Below are positions 1-8,546 of a stretch of 38,691 nucleotides of DNA, piece after piece. A program made the position numbers and the translations under genes. Each line of letters starts with the position of its first letter. Positions within the stretch are counted from its first letter, which is position 1. The notes under the pieces were generated by a model. That model saw nothing but the letters and a program-made list of their open reading frames with translations, was not told where the DNA came from and searched no databases. The DNA is from Patescibacteria group bacterium (GTDB lineage: Bacteria; Patescibacteriota; Minisyncoccia; UBA6257; 2-01-FULL-56-20). The stretch covers positions 1 through 38,691 of the forward strand of contig JAGWKM010000009.1 in the NCBI GenBank assembly GCA_028865305.1, written 5' to 3'.

Positions 1-1494
1 GGCGTCATCATTTTCGGTCCAGGATTGGTATGCGTTTGGATATCGGCGTCGGAGGTCCTCGAGTGAATATTTCTTTTTCGCGAAATCAGGAAGTACGGTG
101 TCCGGCTTTTCGGGTTTTTGGAGGGTGCCGCCGGAAATTTTAATAAATTCTTCCTGCCGCCGGAGCAGCTCTTCGGCGGAAAGGCCAGTCAATTTTTTAA
201 GGACGGCGCGGGAAAGCGCCCGGAAGCGGGCGTCTTTCGCGGCGATATCGGGATGCACTTCGAGCGCGCGTTCATTCCAGCCGGCGAGCGTGAGGCCGCC
301 GAGCGTCCGCACGCGGGAAAGTGCCACGTAGCCCTGGCCATGCTCGAAGGCACCGCGAAGGTCGAGGTGGGCCGCATCAAGCGACATACCTTGGCTCTTA
401 TGGATGGTGATCGCCCAGGCGAGGCGGAGCGGAATTTGAGAGATGCGTGCAAGCACCCGTTCGCCGTCTTCAATGCGCCATTCGGCACGGTCGGCATAGA
501 TCCTCGCGCCGCTTTTCGTTTCAATAATGGGGCATTGGTCTTCTTCGGAAAATCCGACAACGGTCCCGAGCGTGCCGTTCACGTACTGGTGCTGGAGGTA
601 GTCGTTTTTGGTGAACATTACCGGCGCATCGATTTTCAGGAATAGCTCTGCCGGGGAAAGGCACCCTTTTTTCAGCTGTTCTATAAGAGCCTTGGGGCCG
701 TTAGTTTCCATGGTGAAGAGCCGGGCTTCGCCCGGTAATTTTTCAAGTTCAAGGGCGTTTACGCGGTCCACGTTTGCATTATGTGAAAACAACTTCGGGA
801 CAATTTCCGCGGGGCTGGCGGAAAAGCGGTCGCCGAGCAATTTGCGGTGTTCGGGCCCTACGGCGCGGTTGCGGATGGCGGCAAGGAGTTCCAGAAATTC
901 CGGATCTCCTTGCCGATGCTGTTCGTCGAGGTAGCAGATAACCGGATTGAGCGAGGTCCAGGAAGGGGAATCAAAAGCAAAGCGGGCTTGAGGCATTTCT
1001 TGGGATTCAAAAAGTTCTTCCGATGGGACGGAGAGCGGTTCATTTTCGACGGCGGTCACGACCGGCGGCAATTGGAAAAAATCACCCACTAAAATGACCT
1101 GCAGGCCGCCGAATGGCGCCGGACTTTCGCGTAATTTCTGGCAAGCGGTGTCGACGAGCCCTAAAGTCCGTGCCGAAAGCATGGAGATTTCGTCTATAAT
1201 GAGCGTTCGGGCGTCGCGGACGCGGCTCTTAAGTTTTTTATTGTCGAGCATATATTGGATGTCATGCTTGGTGAGTTCGCTTCGCACGCCGATGCCGCTC
1301 CAGGAGTGGATGGTAAAGCCGCCGATATGCGTGGCGGCGATGCCGGTTGAAGCGGTGATTGCCGGTTTGATGCCATGTTCCCTGAGCCAGGAAACAAAAG
1401 CATTCACGGTATAAGTTTTGCCGCTGCCAGGTTCGCCAGTCAAAAATACATTCGCGCCGGTTCTCATGATTGAGAGCGCCTGTTCCTGGGTCAT
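1..1494 (-). CDS. PIF1-like superfamily 1 DNA helicase (C-terminus beyond window)
   Basis: The reading frame is open from ATG 1494 to the window edge: 498 codons, no stop, so the 3' end is missing. Seen: Walker A GEPGSGKT (residues 20-27), motif Ia-like TASTGIAATHIGG (48-60), Walker B LIIDE (98-102), motif III GDFFQLPP (137-144), an EQHRQ motif, IHKSQGMSLDAAH and GYVALSRVR near residues 385-415. These are the signature motifs of PIF1/RecD-type 5'-3' helicases, which unwind DNA and resolve structured templates. After the last helicase motif a charged region (roughly 420-498) runs off the window and may carry an extra C-terminal domain. The start is chosen because a TATAAT box lies 6 nt upstream; the next ATG, 11 codons in, would leave little sequence before Walker A. 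Family confident; exact subfamily (PIF1 versus RecD2-like) less so. Confidence 0.9.
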   Translation of the reverse strand, partial: MTQEQALSIMRTGANVFLTGEPGSGKTYTVNAFVSWLREHGIKPAITASTGIAATHIGGFTIHSWSGIGVRSELTKHDIQYMLDNKKLKSRVRDARTLIIDEISMLSARTLGLVDTACQKLRESPAPFGGLQVILVGDFFQLPPVVTAVENEPLSVPSEELFESQEMPQARFAFDSPSWTSLNPVICYLDEQHRQGDPEFLELLAAIRNRAVGPEHRKLLGDRFSASPAEIVPKLFSHNANVDRVNALELEKLPGEARLFTMETNGPKALIEQLKKGCLSPAELFLKIDAPVMFTKNDYLQHQYVNGTLGTVVGFSEEDQCPIIETKSGARIYADRAEWRIEDGERVLARISQIPLRLAWAITIHKSQGMSLDAAHLDLRGAFEHGQGYVALSRVRTLGGLTLAGWNERALEVHPDIAAKDARFRALSRAVLKKLTGLSAEELLRRQEEFIKISGGTLQKPEKPDTVLPDFAKKKYSLEDLRRRYPNAYQSWTENDDA

Positions 1495-1500
1495 GGAGGT

Positions 1501-1506
1501 ATTATA
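1501..1506 (-). promoter_or_regulatory. -10 box (TATAAT) for the PIF1-like gene
   Basis: A perfect TATAAT on the minus strand ends 6 nt before ATG 1494, so the transcript would begin at or next to the start codon (leaderless). No good -35 element is seen. Confidence 0.5.
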
Positions 1507-1531
1507 CTTTGGAATGTTAAAGAAAAATAAA

Positions 1532-1561
1532 TTGACAAATATTAGTTCGGGTGCCTATGAT
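1532..1561 (+). promoter_or_regulatory. Promoter TTGACA-N18-TATGAT
   Basis: A consensus -35 (1532-1537) and TATGAT -10 (1556-1561) are spaced by 18 bp, just upstream of the 108-residue hypothetical gene. Transcription would start near 1568. That favours ATG 1585, preceded by GGAGG, over ATG 1573 or TTG 1561. Confidence 0.6.
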
Positions 1562-1584
1562 TGGAGCAGAACATGGAGGAAAGC

Positions 1585-1911
1585 ATGCAGGAATTCGAGA
1601 AAGTTGCGCTCCAGCGGATGGCTGGATTGGTGCTTATCCCGCGGGAGGATTGTGTGATTATCTGGTCCGGGATGAAAGCGTGTTTACGCAAACTGAAATA
1701 TGATCCGGAGTCGTTCCGTAAAGACCTCAACGAGAGCAACCGGCATGCCATGATGGTTGCGGGCGAAATTATTCGGCAGGGCACATTAGCGGTTGGGATG
1801 ACGGTTGAGCTTGGCCGGCATGTCGAGGAGATGTATTTTCAACGGCTTGAATTTGCCGACAAGGTCGGCGTGCGCGGCTCGCTTCTTACCAAAGAAATCA
1901 GAATTCTCTGA
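1585..1911 (+). CDS. Small hypothetical protein
   Basis: 108 residues beginning MQEFEKVALQRMAG. I do not recognise the family. The protein is soluble-looking, mixed helical, rich in charged residues and Met, with no signal peptide or membrane segment. ATG 1585 has a GGAGG Shine-Dalgarno 5 nt upstream and a 17-nt leader from the promoter at 1532-1561; ATG 1573 or TTG 1561 are in-frame alternatives that would add 4 or 8 residues. A strong terminator follows 9 nt after the stop, so this is a monocistronic unit between the divergent helicase and mrdA. Promoter, ribosome site and terminator all support a real gene. Confidence 0.7.
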   Translation: MQEFEKVALQRMAGLVLIPREDCVIIWSGMKACLRKLKYDPESFRKDLNESNRHAMMVAGEIIRQGTLAVGMTVELGRHVEEMYFQRLEFADKVGVRGSLLTKEIRIL

Positions 1912-1919
1912 TCCAGCCA

Positions 1920-1947
1920 GAAAGCCGTGCGCGGCTTTCTTTTTTTT
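1920..1947 (+). terminator. Rho-independent terminator
   Basis: A perfect 8-bp stem (1920-1927 with 1932-1939, GAAAGCCG arm), TGCG loop, followed by eight T (1940-1947). Confidence 0.9.
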
Positions 1948-1971
1948 GCCCTGGAATTTATAGTAGAAGCG

Positions 1972-3873
1972 ATGCGGAAACGGAAAAAACAGGAAGAATT
2001 GGCGTTCGAGGATGCCCTTGGCGACGATTGGAGCCGCGATTTCGATATTGCGGAAGTGCCAATCGGGCATAAACCGCTCTTGGTCCTTGGCATTGTCATC
2101 TTTGCGGTCGTTTGCGCGATCGCCAGCCGGATTTTGTTCTTAAATTTATCGAATTCATATTATGAAGCCCGCGCCGCCGGCAATATGACGCAACTCGATT
2201 ATACGGCTGCGCCGCGCGGGTTGATTTATGACAGTTCCGGAACTGTTTTGGCGGATAATAAGGCTGCTTTTGCGGCGATTCTTGACGCGCAGGTGTTCTT
2301 GAAAAATCAGGCGAACCAGTCCGGTACGCTGGCCGCAATACAAAGTATTTTAGGCCTTGATTCGTCAAGCGTGTTGGCGCTTATCAGCCAGGCAAGCGCG
2401 AATGAATACGCGACGCCGATCGTCCTTGCTGAAAATTTAACGCAAAAAGAATTAGTGGACCTTCAGGCAGCTAATTCTCCAGCCATAAAAATCCAGGGTG
2501 ATTTTGAACGTACCTATCCGGACGGACCCTATTTTTCTTCGATCATTGGTTATACCGGCCGCGTTACGCCGGTTGACCTCAGGGCCGACCCATCGCTTTC
2601 CATGCAGGATTTTATCGGAAAAACCGGCCTTGAGGCATACTACGATAAATCCTTGCGCGGGATACCGGCAGTGGATATTACTTATCATACGGCGACCGGC
2701 AACGTTATCGGCGAACAGCGGCAAAATACTGCCGAAATCGGCGTACCGCTCAAGCTTACGATCGATGGCAACTTGCAGAAGTATTTTTATAATCGCCTGG
2801 CCGCCGGGCTGCAATCGCTTGGTCGCACCCGCGGCGTTGGCATTGCGCTCGATCCGCAAACCGGGAAAGTGCTTGCGCTCGTAAATATGCCAAGCTACGA
2901 CAATAACGTTTTCACCGAGCCGGGACAATCATCCGAGATTGGGAGCTTGCTCACTTCATCTGATATGCCTCTTTTCAACCGCGCAGTGAACGGGTTTTAT
3001 AATCCCGGTTCGACCATCAAGCCTCTTGACGGGGTCGCTATCTTAAAGGAAGGCGTCATGAATTCGACCCGCAACATATTTTCACCGGGCTATTTGATGG
3101 TCCCGAACCAATATAATTCTTCCACACCGACCAAATACCTGGATTGGCAATACCAGGGCACGGTGGACCTGGCTTCTGCCTTGGCGCAGTCTTCGGACGT
3201 CTATTTCTATATCGGAATCGGCGGTTCGCCTGCGATGAATGCCGGGACGCCCTTGAATGATCCGATGGATTATGGTATCCAGGGGCTTGGCATCACTAAA
3301 TTACTTAATTATTGGAAAGCATTTGGCCTCGGCAAACCGACCGGCATCGATTTGCCTGATGAGAGCGCCGGTTTTTTGCCGACGCCCCAGTGGAAGCAAT
3401 CAAAAACCGGCACGCCGTGGCTCCTTGGCGATACCTATAACGTCGCCATTGGCCAGGGATCGCTTTTGCTCACGCCTCTACAGCTCATTGATTACATTGC
3501 GGCCATTGCTAATGGTGGTATGGTTTGGCGGCCCTATTTAAATGAAAGTTCCACGCCGCAGGTAAACGAGGATTTAACGCCGCTTTTGCCGGAAATAGAG
3601 CAGGTGCAGGCCGGGATGCATGCTGCGGTTTACGCGCCGCGTGGCACGGCTTACACCATGCACGACTTGCCGTTCCAGGTTTGCGCTAAAACCGGCAGCG
3701 CTCAAGTAAAGGATAACACCCAAGAAAACGCGCTTTTCGTCGGCTACGCGCCCTGCGACCATCCCCAGGTCGCCCTTTTGATCCTTATTGAAAATTCCAA
3801 GCAGGGGAGTTTGAATGCCGTGCCGATAGCGAAGGACGTGTTGAATTGGTATTATGAGAACAGGATACAATGA
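1972..3873 (+). CDS. mrdA: Penicillin-binding protein 2 (peptidoglycan D,D-transpeptidase)
   Basis: 633 residues. A cytoplasmic N-terminus of about 34 residues and one membrane segment (35-57) are followed by the PBP dimerisation domain (PRGLIYDSSG at 81-90) and the transpeptidase domain. Catalytic motifs are complete: STIK (Ser347, Lys350), SSD (407-409, the SxD form usual for PBP2 instead of SxN) and KTG (573-575). The family cross-links peptidoglycan during cell elongation outside the membrane. ATG 1972 is chosen; an in-frame GTG at 1927 lies inside the preceding terminator hairpin and is unlikely. The stop codon overlaps the galT start by 4 nt (ATGA), implying translational coupling. No rodA or mreB is in this window. 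The length is typical of the family. Confidence 0.93.
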   Translation: MRKRKKQEELAFEDALGDDWSRDFDIAEVPIGHKPLLVLGIVIFAVVCAIASRILFLNLSNSYYEARAAGNMTQLDYTAAPRGLIYDSSGTVLADNKAAFAAILDAQVFLKNQANQSGTLAAIQSILGLDSSSVLALISQASANEYATPIVLAENLTQKELVDLQAANSPAIKIQGDFERTYPDGPYFSSIIGYTGRVTPVDLRADPSLSMQDFIGKTGLEAYYDKSLRGIPAVDITYHTATGNVIGEQRQNTAEIGVPLKLTIDGNLQKYFYNRLAAGLQSLGRTRGVGIALDPQTGKVLALVNMPSYDNNVFTEPGQSSEIGSLLTSSDMPLFNRAVNGFYNPGSTIKPLDGVAILKEGVMNSTRNIFSPGYLMVPNQYNSSTPTKYLDWQYQGTVDLASALAQSSDVYFYIGIGGSPAMNAGTPLNDPMDYGIQGLGITKLLNYWKAFGLGKPTGIDLPDESAGFLPTPQWKQSKTGTPWLLGDTYNVAIGQGSLLLTPLQLIDYIAAIANGGMVWRPYLNESSTPQVNEDLTPLLPEIEQVQAGMHAAVYAPRGTAYTMHDLPFQVCAKTGSAQVKDNTQENALFVGYAPCDHPQVALLILIENSKQGSLNAVPIAKDVLNWYYENRIQ

Positions 3874-4859
3874 GCGAACTCCGTAAAGATCCCATTTCCG
3901 GCGATTGGATCATTCTCGCCGTTCTCCGTGCCAAACGCCCGCAGCAGCTGGAATACCAGAAACCCGTACGCAAACCGGCGCCCAAGAGTGGCTGTCCGTT
4001 TGAAGATCTTAAGAAATCCGGCAATACGCCTATTGCCGTGTTTCCGTCGGGAAAGAACTGGCGCATTGCGGTAATTCCCAATAAATATCCGGCGCTCGAC
4101 AGGATGGCTCTTGATGCAAGGTCTGCTCCCAAACCGTCTTATCATGGAGTTTACGAAGAAAAAACCGGCGTTGGCGATCATGAGCTCATAATCACCCGCG
4201 ATCACAGCCGTTTTTTTGCAGATCTTGCTCCTGCGGAAGCCGTGAAAGTATTTGAATTATTCCAGGAGCGGTATCGATCTGCCGCAAAAGACGGCCGCGT
4301 TTCGTATGCTTTTGGTTTTTTGAATTACGGTCCTGCCGTGGGTGCTTCGATTTGGCACCCGCATTACCAGTTTCTTGCCATTCCATTCATTCCGCCGCAT
4401 GTGGCGCATTCCCTGCAAGGCGCCCGTTCTTATTTGAAACGTACCGGCCATTGTGCCCGCTGCGATATCATCAAACAGGAGCGCGCCGAAAAGAAACGGA
4501 TCATTGCCGAAAATGAGAACGCTGTTGCATTCGCGCCTTTTGTTTCCAAGCGACCGTTCGAGGCGAGTATCCTTCCAAAGAAGCACTTTGCCCAGTTCGA
4601 ACGGACGCCCCAAGCGGTTATTCGGGATATCGCCGCGCTTGCCCAGACAGTCCTCCGCCGCATGAGAAAATATGCCGGTGACCCCGACCTGAATTTTTTC
4701 ATCCATAGTGCGCCCTTTTCCGGCCGGCATTCCTTCCACCACTGGCACATGGAAATTTTTCCGCACACGACCTATCTTGGCGGATTTGAATTCGGCACGA
4801 GCGTTTATATCAATCCCGTGGACCCCGATAGAGCAGCTGCAGTTTTACGGGGAGAATAA
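3870..4859 (+). CDS. galT: Galactose-1-phosphate uridylyltransferase-like HIT-fold protein
   Basis: 329 residues. It carries the GalT active-site signature HPHYQ (163-167), with His165 as the expected nucleotidylated residue, an upstream DHS (111-113), and a second HIT-like half ending in FHHWHMEIFP near residue 290. GalT moves UMP between UDP-glucose and galactose-1-phosphate in the Leloir pathway. Only one Cys (C42 in GCPF) is present where E. coli GalT has a CxxC zinc pair, while a CxxC occurs later (GHCARC near 195), so metal binding differs. It overlaps mrdA by 4 nt. No other Leloir gene is nearby, so the natural substrate could be a different sugar-1-phosphate. Confidence 0.88.
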   Translation: MSELRKDPISGDWIILAVLRAKRPQQLEYQKPVRKPAPKSGCPFEDLKKSGNTPIAVFPSGKNWRIAVIPNKYPALDRMALDARSAPKPSYHGVYEEKTGVGDHELIITRDHSRFFADLAPAEAVKVFELFQERYRSAAKDGRVSYAFGFLNYGPAVGASIWHPHYQFLAIPFIPPHVAHSLQGARSYLKRTGHCARCDIIKQERAEKKRIIAENENAVAFAPFVSKRPFEASILPKKHFAQFERTPQAVIRDIAALAQTVLRRMRKYAGDPDLNFFIHSAPFSGRHSFHHWHMEIFPHTTYLGGFEFGTSVYINPVDPDRAAAVLRGE

Positions 4860-4879
4860 TCAGTTTATCAGCGGCAACA

Positions 4880-5221
4880 ATGAGTAATTTTTTTCACCAT
4901 AAATTTACCCTTGTTTTTTCTCTTGTGTCTTTATTTTTCTCGCTCGGCGGCTTTCTTTGGGCGGTTTTGGCATTACGCGGTCTTGGCGGCGGCCCATTTG
5001 TTTTGCATTTCAATGACATGCTCGGTATTACGATGATTGGCGGCTGGGATACCATTCTCTTTATGGGTATTTTGGGTATTTTTGTAGTGGTCTTCAATAC
5101 GGCTATTGCATTCGAATTTGAATCGCGGAGCCGGTTTCTGGCCCGATTTCTCGTCGCCCTGACGTTGGTTTTGAGCGTCTTGCTTTTTATCGGGTTTGCG
5201 AGTATAATTGGGGTTAATTGA
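4880..5221 (+). CDS. Small three-helix membrane protein
   Basis: 113 residues with three strongly hydrophobic segments at about 8-32, 55-77 and 87-110, separated by short polar stretches. I recognise no named family. It follows galT by 20 nt with no clear Shine-Dalgarno and is probably cotranscribed with mrdA-galT. Its last 40 bp contain the rplU promoter. Confidence 0.7.
   Translation: MSNFFHHKFTLVFSLVSLFFSLGGFLWAVLALRGLGGGPFVLHFNDMLGITMIGGWDTILFMGILGIFVVVFNTAIAFEFESRSRFLARFLVALTLVLSVLLFIGFASIIGVN
5180..5208 (+). promoter_or_regulatory. rplU promoter TTGCTT-N17-TATAAT
   Basis: -35 at 5180-5185 and a perfect -10 at 5203-5208 with 17-bp spacing, inside the 3' end of the membrane-protein gene, 29 nt before the rplU start. 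Confidence 0.65.
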
Positions 5222-5237
5222 TTCGTGTAAACCGTTT

Positions 5238-5549
5238 ATGAAAGACTTTGCCATTATCCATACCGGCGGTAAACAGTATCGCGTTTCCGCTGGTGATAAA
5301 TTAAAGATTGAAAAGTTGGCCGCAGAAAACGGTTCGGTGGTTTTGTTTGACGAAGTCCTTCTGAGGTCAGAAAACGGTTCCGTAAAGGTTGGTACGCCGA
5401 ATGTCACGGGCGCAAAGGTGGAGGCCAGGGTTCTCCGGGGCGCTAAAGATCGGACAAAAATTGTTTTCAAATACCATTCGAAGGCCCGTTATAAGAAAAA
5501 GAAGGGCCATCGCCAGCCGTTTACGGAAATTGAGATTGTGAAGATTTGA
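5238..5549 (+). CDS. rplU: Large ribosomal subunit protein bL21
   Basis: 103 residues, the usual L21 length. It begins MKDFAIIHTGGKQYRV and contains the basic 23S-binding stretch FKYHSKARYKKKKGHRQ (about 77-93) and the typical end FTEIEIVKI. ATG 5238 is used because the conserved L21 N-terminus begins there; an in-frame TTG at 5208 lies in the promoter. In most bacteria rplU is followed by rpmA (bL27), but here a secreted protein follows, so the pair is split. Confidence 0.97.
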   Translation: MKDFAIIHTGGKQYRVSAGDKLKIEKLAAENGSVVLFDEVLLRSENGSVKVGTPNVTGAKVEARVLRGAKDRTKIVFKYHSKARYKKKKGHRQPFTEIEIVKI

Positions 5550-5598
5550 TGAAAGGCCGCTTGCGTAATACCAATTTTAGTTTTACGTTGTAGGGGCT

Positions 5599-5988
5599 AT
5601 GAGAAAAATATTCGTTGGTTTGGGTTTAGGGGCTATTTCATTGGCATTATTTGTGCCAGTTAGTTTTGCGCAATTAGCCCAGCAATCATCGGTTCCGGAT
5701 TTGCTTTCCGCGGTTACCGCCTTGCAACAGGTTGAAGTTGCTCGACAGTCCATTTTAAACGAAGTGAGCCTGCAGCTTGAGCAGATTTCGAATGAGGTTG
5801 CCAATTTACCAGTATTGCCGGTCGGGGTTAATAATGAAACCGCAGCCCGAGCCGCAGAACTTTCTGCTATTACGGCGAAACTGGGCAACTTGAGTACGGT
5901 TGTCGCGACACTTAATCAGCTTGAGGCGACCGAAACATCTTTATCGATGCAGATTCAATCGCAAATGCAAAACTTGGGCATCCAGTAG
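5599..5988 (+). CDS. Small secreted helical protein
   Basis: 129 residues. A clear signal peptide (MRKIFVGLGLGAISLALFVP, then cleavage after SFA near residue 24) precedes a mature part rich in Ala, Gln, Leu and Ser with heptad-like spacing over about 35-125 and no Cys, suggesting a coiled-coil or helical bundle. No named family recognised. A TTGCGT-N17-TACGTT promoter-like pair (5561-5589) and GGGG ribosome site (5593-5596) precede it; a terminator follows. Confidence 0.72.
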   Translation: MRKIFVGLGLGAISLALFVPVSFAQLAQQSSVPDLLSAVTALQQVEVARQSILNEVSLQLEQISNEVANLPVLPVGVNNETAARAAELSAITAKLGNLSTVVATLNQLEATETSLSMQIQSQMQNLGIQ

Positions 5989-6015
5989 GGCTGTTTCATT
6001 TCGGGCTGTAAAAAT

Positions 6016-6042
6016 CGGGAACATCAAAATGTTCCCGTTTTT
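6016..6042 (+). terminator. Rho-independent terminator
   Basis: A perfect 9-bp stem (CGGGAACAT 6016-6024 with 6029-6037), CAAA loop and a T5 tract, 27 nt after the stop of the secreted protein. Confidence 0.9.
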
Positions 6043-6109
6043 GTTGCTCGAATCCCGAATTTCATTAAATTTTGTTTATTTTTAGTTTAAGAAAAGTTTA
6101 ACTCTCGTT

Positions 6110-6118
6110 TGGTAGTAT
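6110..6118 (+). promoter_or_regulatory. Extended -10 promoter (TGGTAGTAT)
   Basis: TG-N-TAGTAT ends 6 nt before ATG 6125. GGGG in the gap could be a ribosome site or only the discriminator; a near-leaderless transcript is likely. Confidence 0.45.
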
Positions 6119-6124
6119 TGGGGC

Positions 6125-7897
6125 ATGAAAAAGAAAAATGTTATTTTTGCCGCCCTGGTTATCCTTGTTGCTCTCGGGATTTTGCGAAATAACTGGGTTG
6201 TGGTCGCAGAGGCCTGGGTTGATCTTTGGAACAGTAAGGCCGATATGGCATTAGCAGCTGCGAGTTCATCCCTATTGATTGCCGCGCCGGACATTGGGAA
6301 AACGACAGAGCCGAGACCGGCTTTGGTTTCCTGTTGGCCAAATGAAAGCAGTGATTTGAAACATCTGGCTGGTCTTTTAGAAACGAGTAATGCGGAAATT
6401 GCGGCGCTTGCGGGGAAATTACCTTCTTCAAATGCGAACTGCCCAGTTATGGCCGATGCCTCGGATACTCCTTTGGATGTTTTGGCGTCGGATTCACGAG
6501 CTGTTGCCATATCATCAAAAAATATTTCATCAATCCAGCCCGATGAATCGGTCTGCGACAACCCGGACTTCGGCAATGAAGACGACCTTTCGCATGAGGT
6601 TACCTTGAACGAAATTGCCTGGATGGGATCGCTTCCTGCGGTCGGCGAGAGCTCGGCGAAGGCGGCAAACCGGGAATGGATCGAACTCAAAAACAATATG
6701 GATAAGCCAATTGACCTTAATGGTTGGCAAATTGCCGATCAGAGTGGAAAAATTCAGGTATTTTTTGGTCTCGGAGATTCGATTCCGGCCAACAATTTCT
6801 ATCTCTTGTCGCGGAGTGGCGGGGCGGTTGGCGTGACGACGGTTGACAAGCCTTATACGGGAACTCTTGCAAATTCGGGAGATGTGCTTGCAGTATTTGA
6901 TCCTGACTGCAGCGTTTCGGACTTGATTGATGCTTCTGGCGGTTGGCCGGGCGGGGATAATATCGCTAAAAAAACTTTGGAACGGAAATTCGACGGAAGT
7001 TGGCAAACGAGTGCACTGCCCGGTGGAACGCCAAAAGGGGAAAATTCAGCCGGTCTCGCGCGATATCAGGTGAGCGTGGCAATTCAGGGTGATGGTGCTG
7101 GGAAGGTGATGAGTGAACCTGCGGGCATTTCCTGCAATTCTGTTTCGCCGCCCTCTACCTGTTCGGGTGAGTATCTCGCAGGAACCGCTATCGTACTCAC
7201 GGCAACATCGGCTAAGGATGCGAAATTCGACGGATGGTCCGGTGGTTGCAGCGGTTTGGCAAATTGTTCTTTTTCGGTTGGCGGGCCGGTTTCTATTACT
7301 GCGACTTTCAGGTCTGGATTAAGCAAGGCGGCCAGTGAACTATTAAATCCGATCCTTACTGATTCATCATCGCAGATCCAAACCAGTTCTCTGAATTTCA
7401 CATCAACTTCGGATTCCATATTTTTATCCGAATCGATGCATTTGGTTATTTCCCAGATTCAGATCGCTGGTGCGGCTGCGTCGAACGATTTCGTTAAAAT
7501 ATTTAATCCGACCGGAAGCGTGATTGATGTGAGCGGTTGGAAGTTGCGCAAACGGTCGAGTTCGGGGGCGGTTTATTCGCTTCGTGCATTTCCGACCGGA
7601 ACTTCGATTGCGGCAGATGGATATTTAACTTGGGCTAATGCCTCTGATGGATTTGCCGGATCAATCAATGCAGATTTTTCAAGCTCGGAAACATTATCAA
7701 GAGATAATAGTTTGGCGTTACTGGATGCGGCGGGAAATTTGGTCGATGCCGTCGCCTGGGGAAATGGTACAAACCAATACGTCGAAGGGTTGCCGTATCC
7801 GACGAATCCTTCCGCCAGCCAAATTTTGCGGCGGACGGCAGATGAGGAAGGCAATCCCGTCGATACTAATAACAATGCTCGTGACTTTTCTTTATAA
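6125..7897 (+). CDS. Secreted/anchored protein with two lamin-tail-like domains
   Basis: 590 residues. An N-terminal hydrophobic segment (5-21) is an uncleaved anchor or signal. A Ser/Ala-rich spacer is followed by a first lamin-tail-like domain (about 155-290: VTLNEIAWMG, REWIELKN, DLNGWQIAD), an InlB B-repeat-like module (about 335-400: FDGWSGGCSG, then VSITATF), and a second lamin-tail-like domain (about 445-590: VISQIQIAG, DFVKIFNPT, DVSGWKLR). Lamin-tail domains are Ig-like beta sandwiches common on secreted bacterial proteins and often linked to adhesion or envelope attachment. Paired Cys in the InlB-like module suggest a disulfide. It is the first gene of a surface cluster. Confidence 0.82.
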   Translation: MKKKNVIFAALVILVALGILRNNWVVVAEAWVDLWNSKADMALAAASSSLLIAAPDIGKTTEPRPALVSCWPNESSDLKHLAGLLETSNAEIAALAGKLPSSNANCPVMADASDTPLDVLASDSRAVAISSKNISSIQPDESVCDNPDFGNEDDLSHEVTLNEIAWMGSLPAVGESSAKAANREWIELKNNMDKPIDLNGWQIADQSGKIQVFFGLGDSIPANNFYLLSRSGGAVGVTTVDKPYTGTLANSGDVLAVFDPDCSVSDLIDASGGWPGGDNIAKKTLERKFDGSWQTSALPGGTPKGENSAGLARYQVSVAIQGDGAGKVMSEPAGISCNSVSPPSTCSGEYLAGTAIVLTATSAKDAKFDGWSGGCSGLANCSFSVGGPVSITATFRSGLSKAASELLNPILTDSSSQIQTSSLNFTSTSDSIFLSESMHLVISQIQIAGAAASNDFVKIFNPTGSVIDVSGWKLRKRSSSGAVYSLRAFPTGTSIAADGYLTWANASDGFAGSINADFSSSETLSRDNSLALLDAAGNLVDAVAWGNGTNQYVEGLPYPTNPSASQILRRTADEEGNPVDTNNNARDFSL

Positions 7898-7900
7898 TTT

Positions 7901-8485
7901 ATGCCTAAAATTCTTGTGGTTTATCTTTTATGGGCACTAGCGATAATAGTTTTTGCCATATTTCTCTTTTGGCTTCTTGGCTTGCAGGTGAAGCCGCGGC
8001 CAGTAAGAGATGATGCAGTCATAGTCACTTCGACGGCGATGGCTGCTTCCGGTAGTCGGTTGGTTGAAAATCAAGCGGGACATTATCATCTTACGGTTCC
8101 ATCCGATTGGTATATCGAATCAAGTGGTCCGACAGGGTTTATCCTCTATCCCGGATATGATCCCGCCTTTGGTCCTGAACCGGCGTGTAAAATTGAAATT
8201 TCAGTTTTGTCGAATTGGAGTAACGCGACGCTTGGCGACTGGCTCCTTAATTATCTTAGGCAGGACCCAACCGTTGATATGGCAGGAATTTCTGAAACGC
8301 CAATACAAATTTCCGGACGCGATGCTATTCTCTGGATCGGCAGCATAAATGGCGTTTCAACGACTGCTGCGTATATTTCCGGCAATAACGTGGTCTATGA
8401 GATTGTGCCGAGCGCGATGGCTGCCGTTGAAGATTGTTCAAGTAATCTGGATCCGGTGCTCAAGAATTTCTCGGTCATCAATTAA
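7901..8485 (+). CDS. Membrane-anchored PsbP-like protein
   Basis: 194 residues. One N-terminal membrane segment (about 5-28) and a short linker precede an extracellular domain of about 140 residues beginning GHYHLTVPSDWYIESSGPTGF, with the W-rich pattern of PsbP/MOG1-like folds. Two Cys (near 97 and 180) may pair. It starts 3 nt after the lamin-tail gene stop, so the two are cotranscribed and probably act together at the cell surface. Function unknown; the fold call is an inference from pattern. Confidence 0.65.
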   Translation: MPKILVVYLLWALAIIVFAIFLFWLLGLQVKPRPVRDDAVIVTSTAMAASGSRLVENQAGHYHLTVPSDWYIESSGPTGFILYPGYDPAFGPEPACKIEISVLSNWSNATLGDWLLNYLRQDPTVDMAGISETPIQISGRDAILWIGSINGVSTTAAYISGNNVVYEIVPSAMAAVEDCSSNLDPVLKNFSVIN

Positions 8486-8546
8486 TAAACTGGTTTAACG
8501 GTTCAGTTCATCGAGGTCTATTCGGCTATTTATCCTCTTTCTCCTC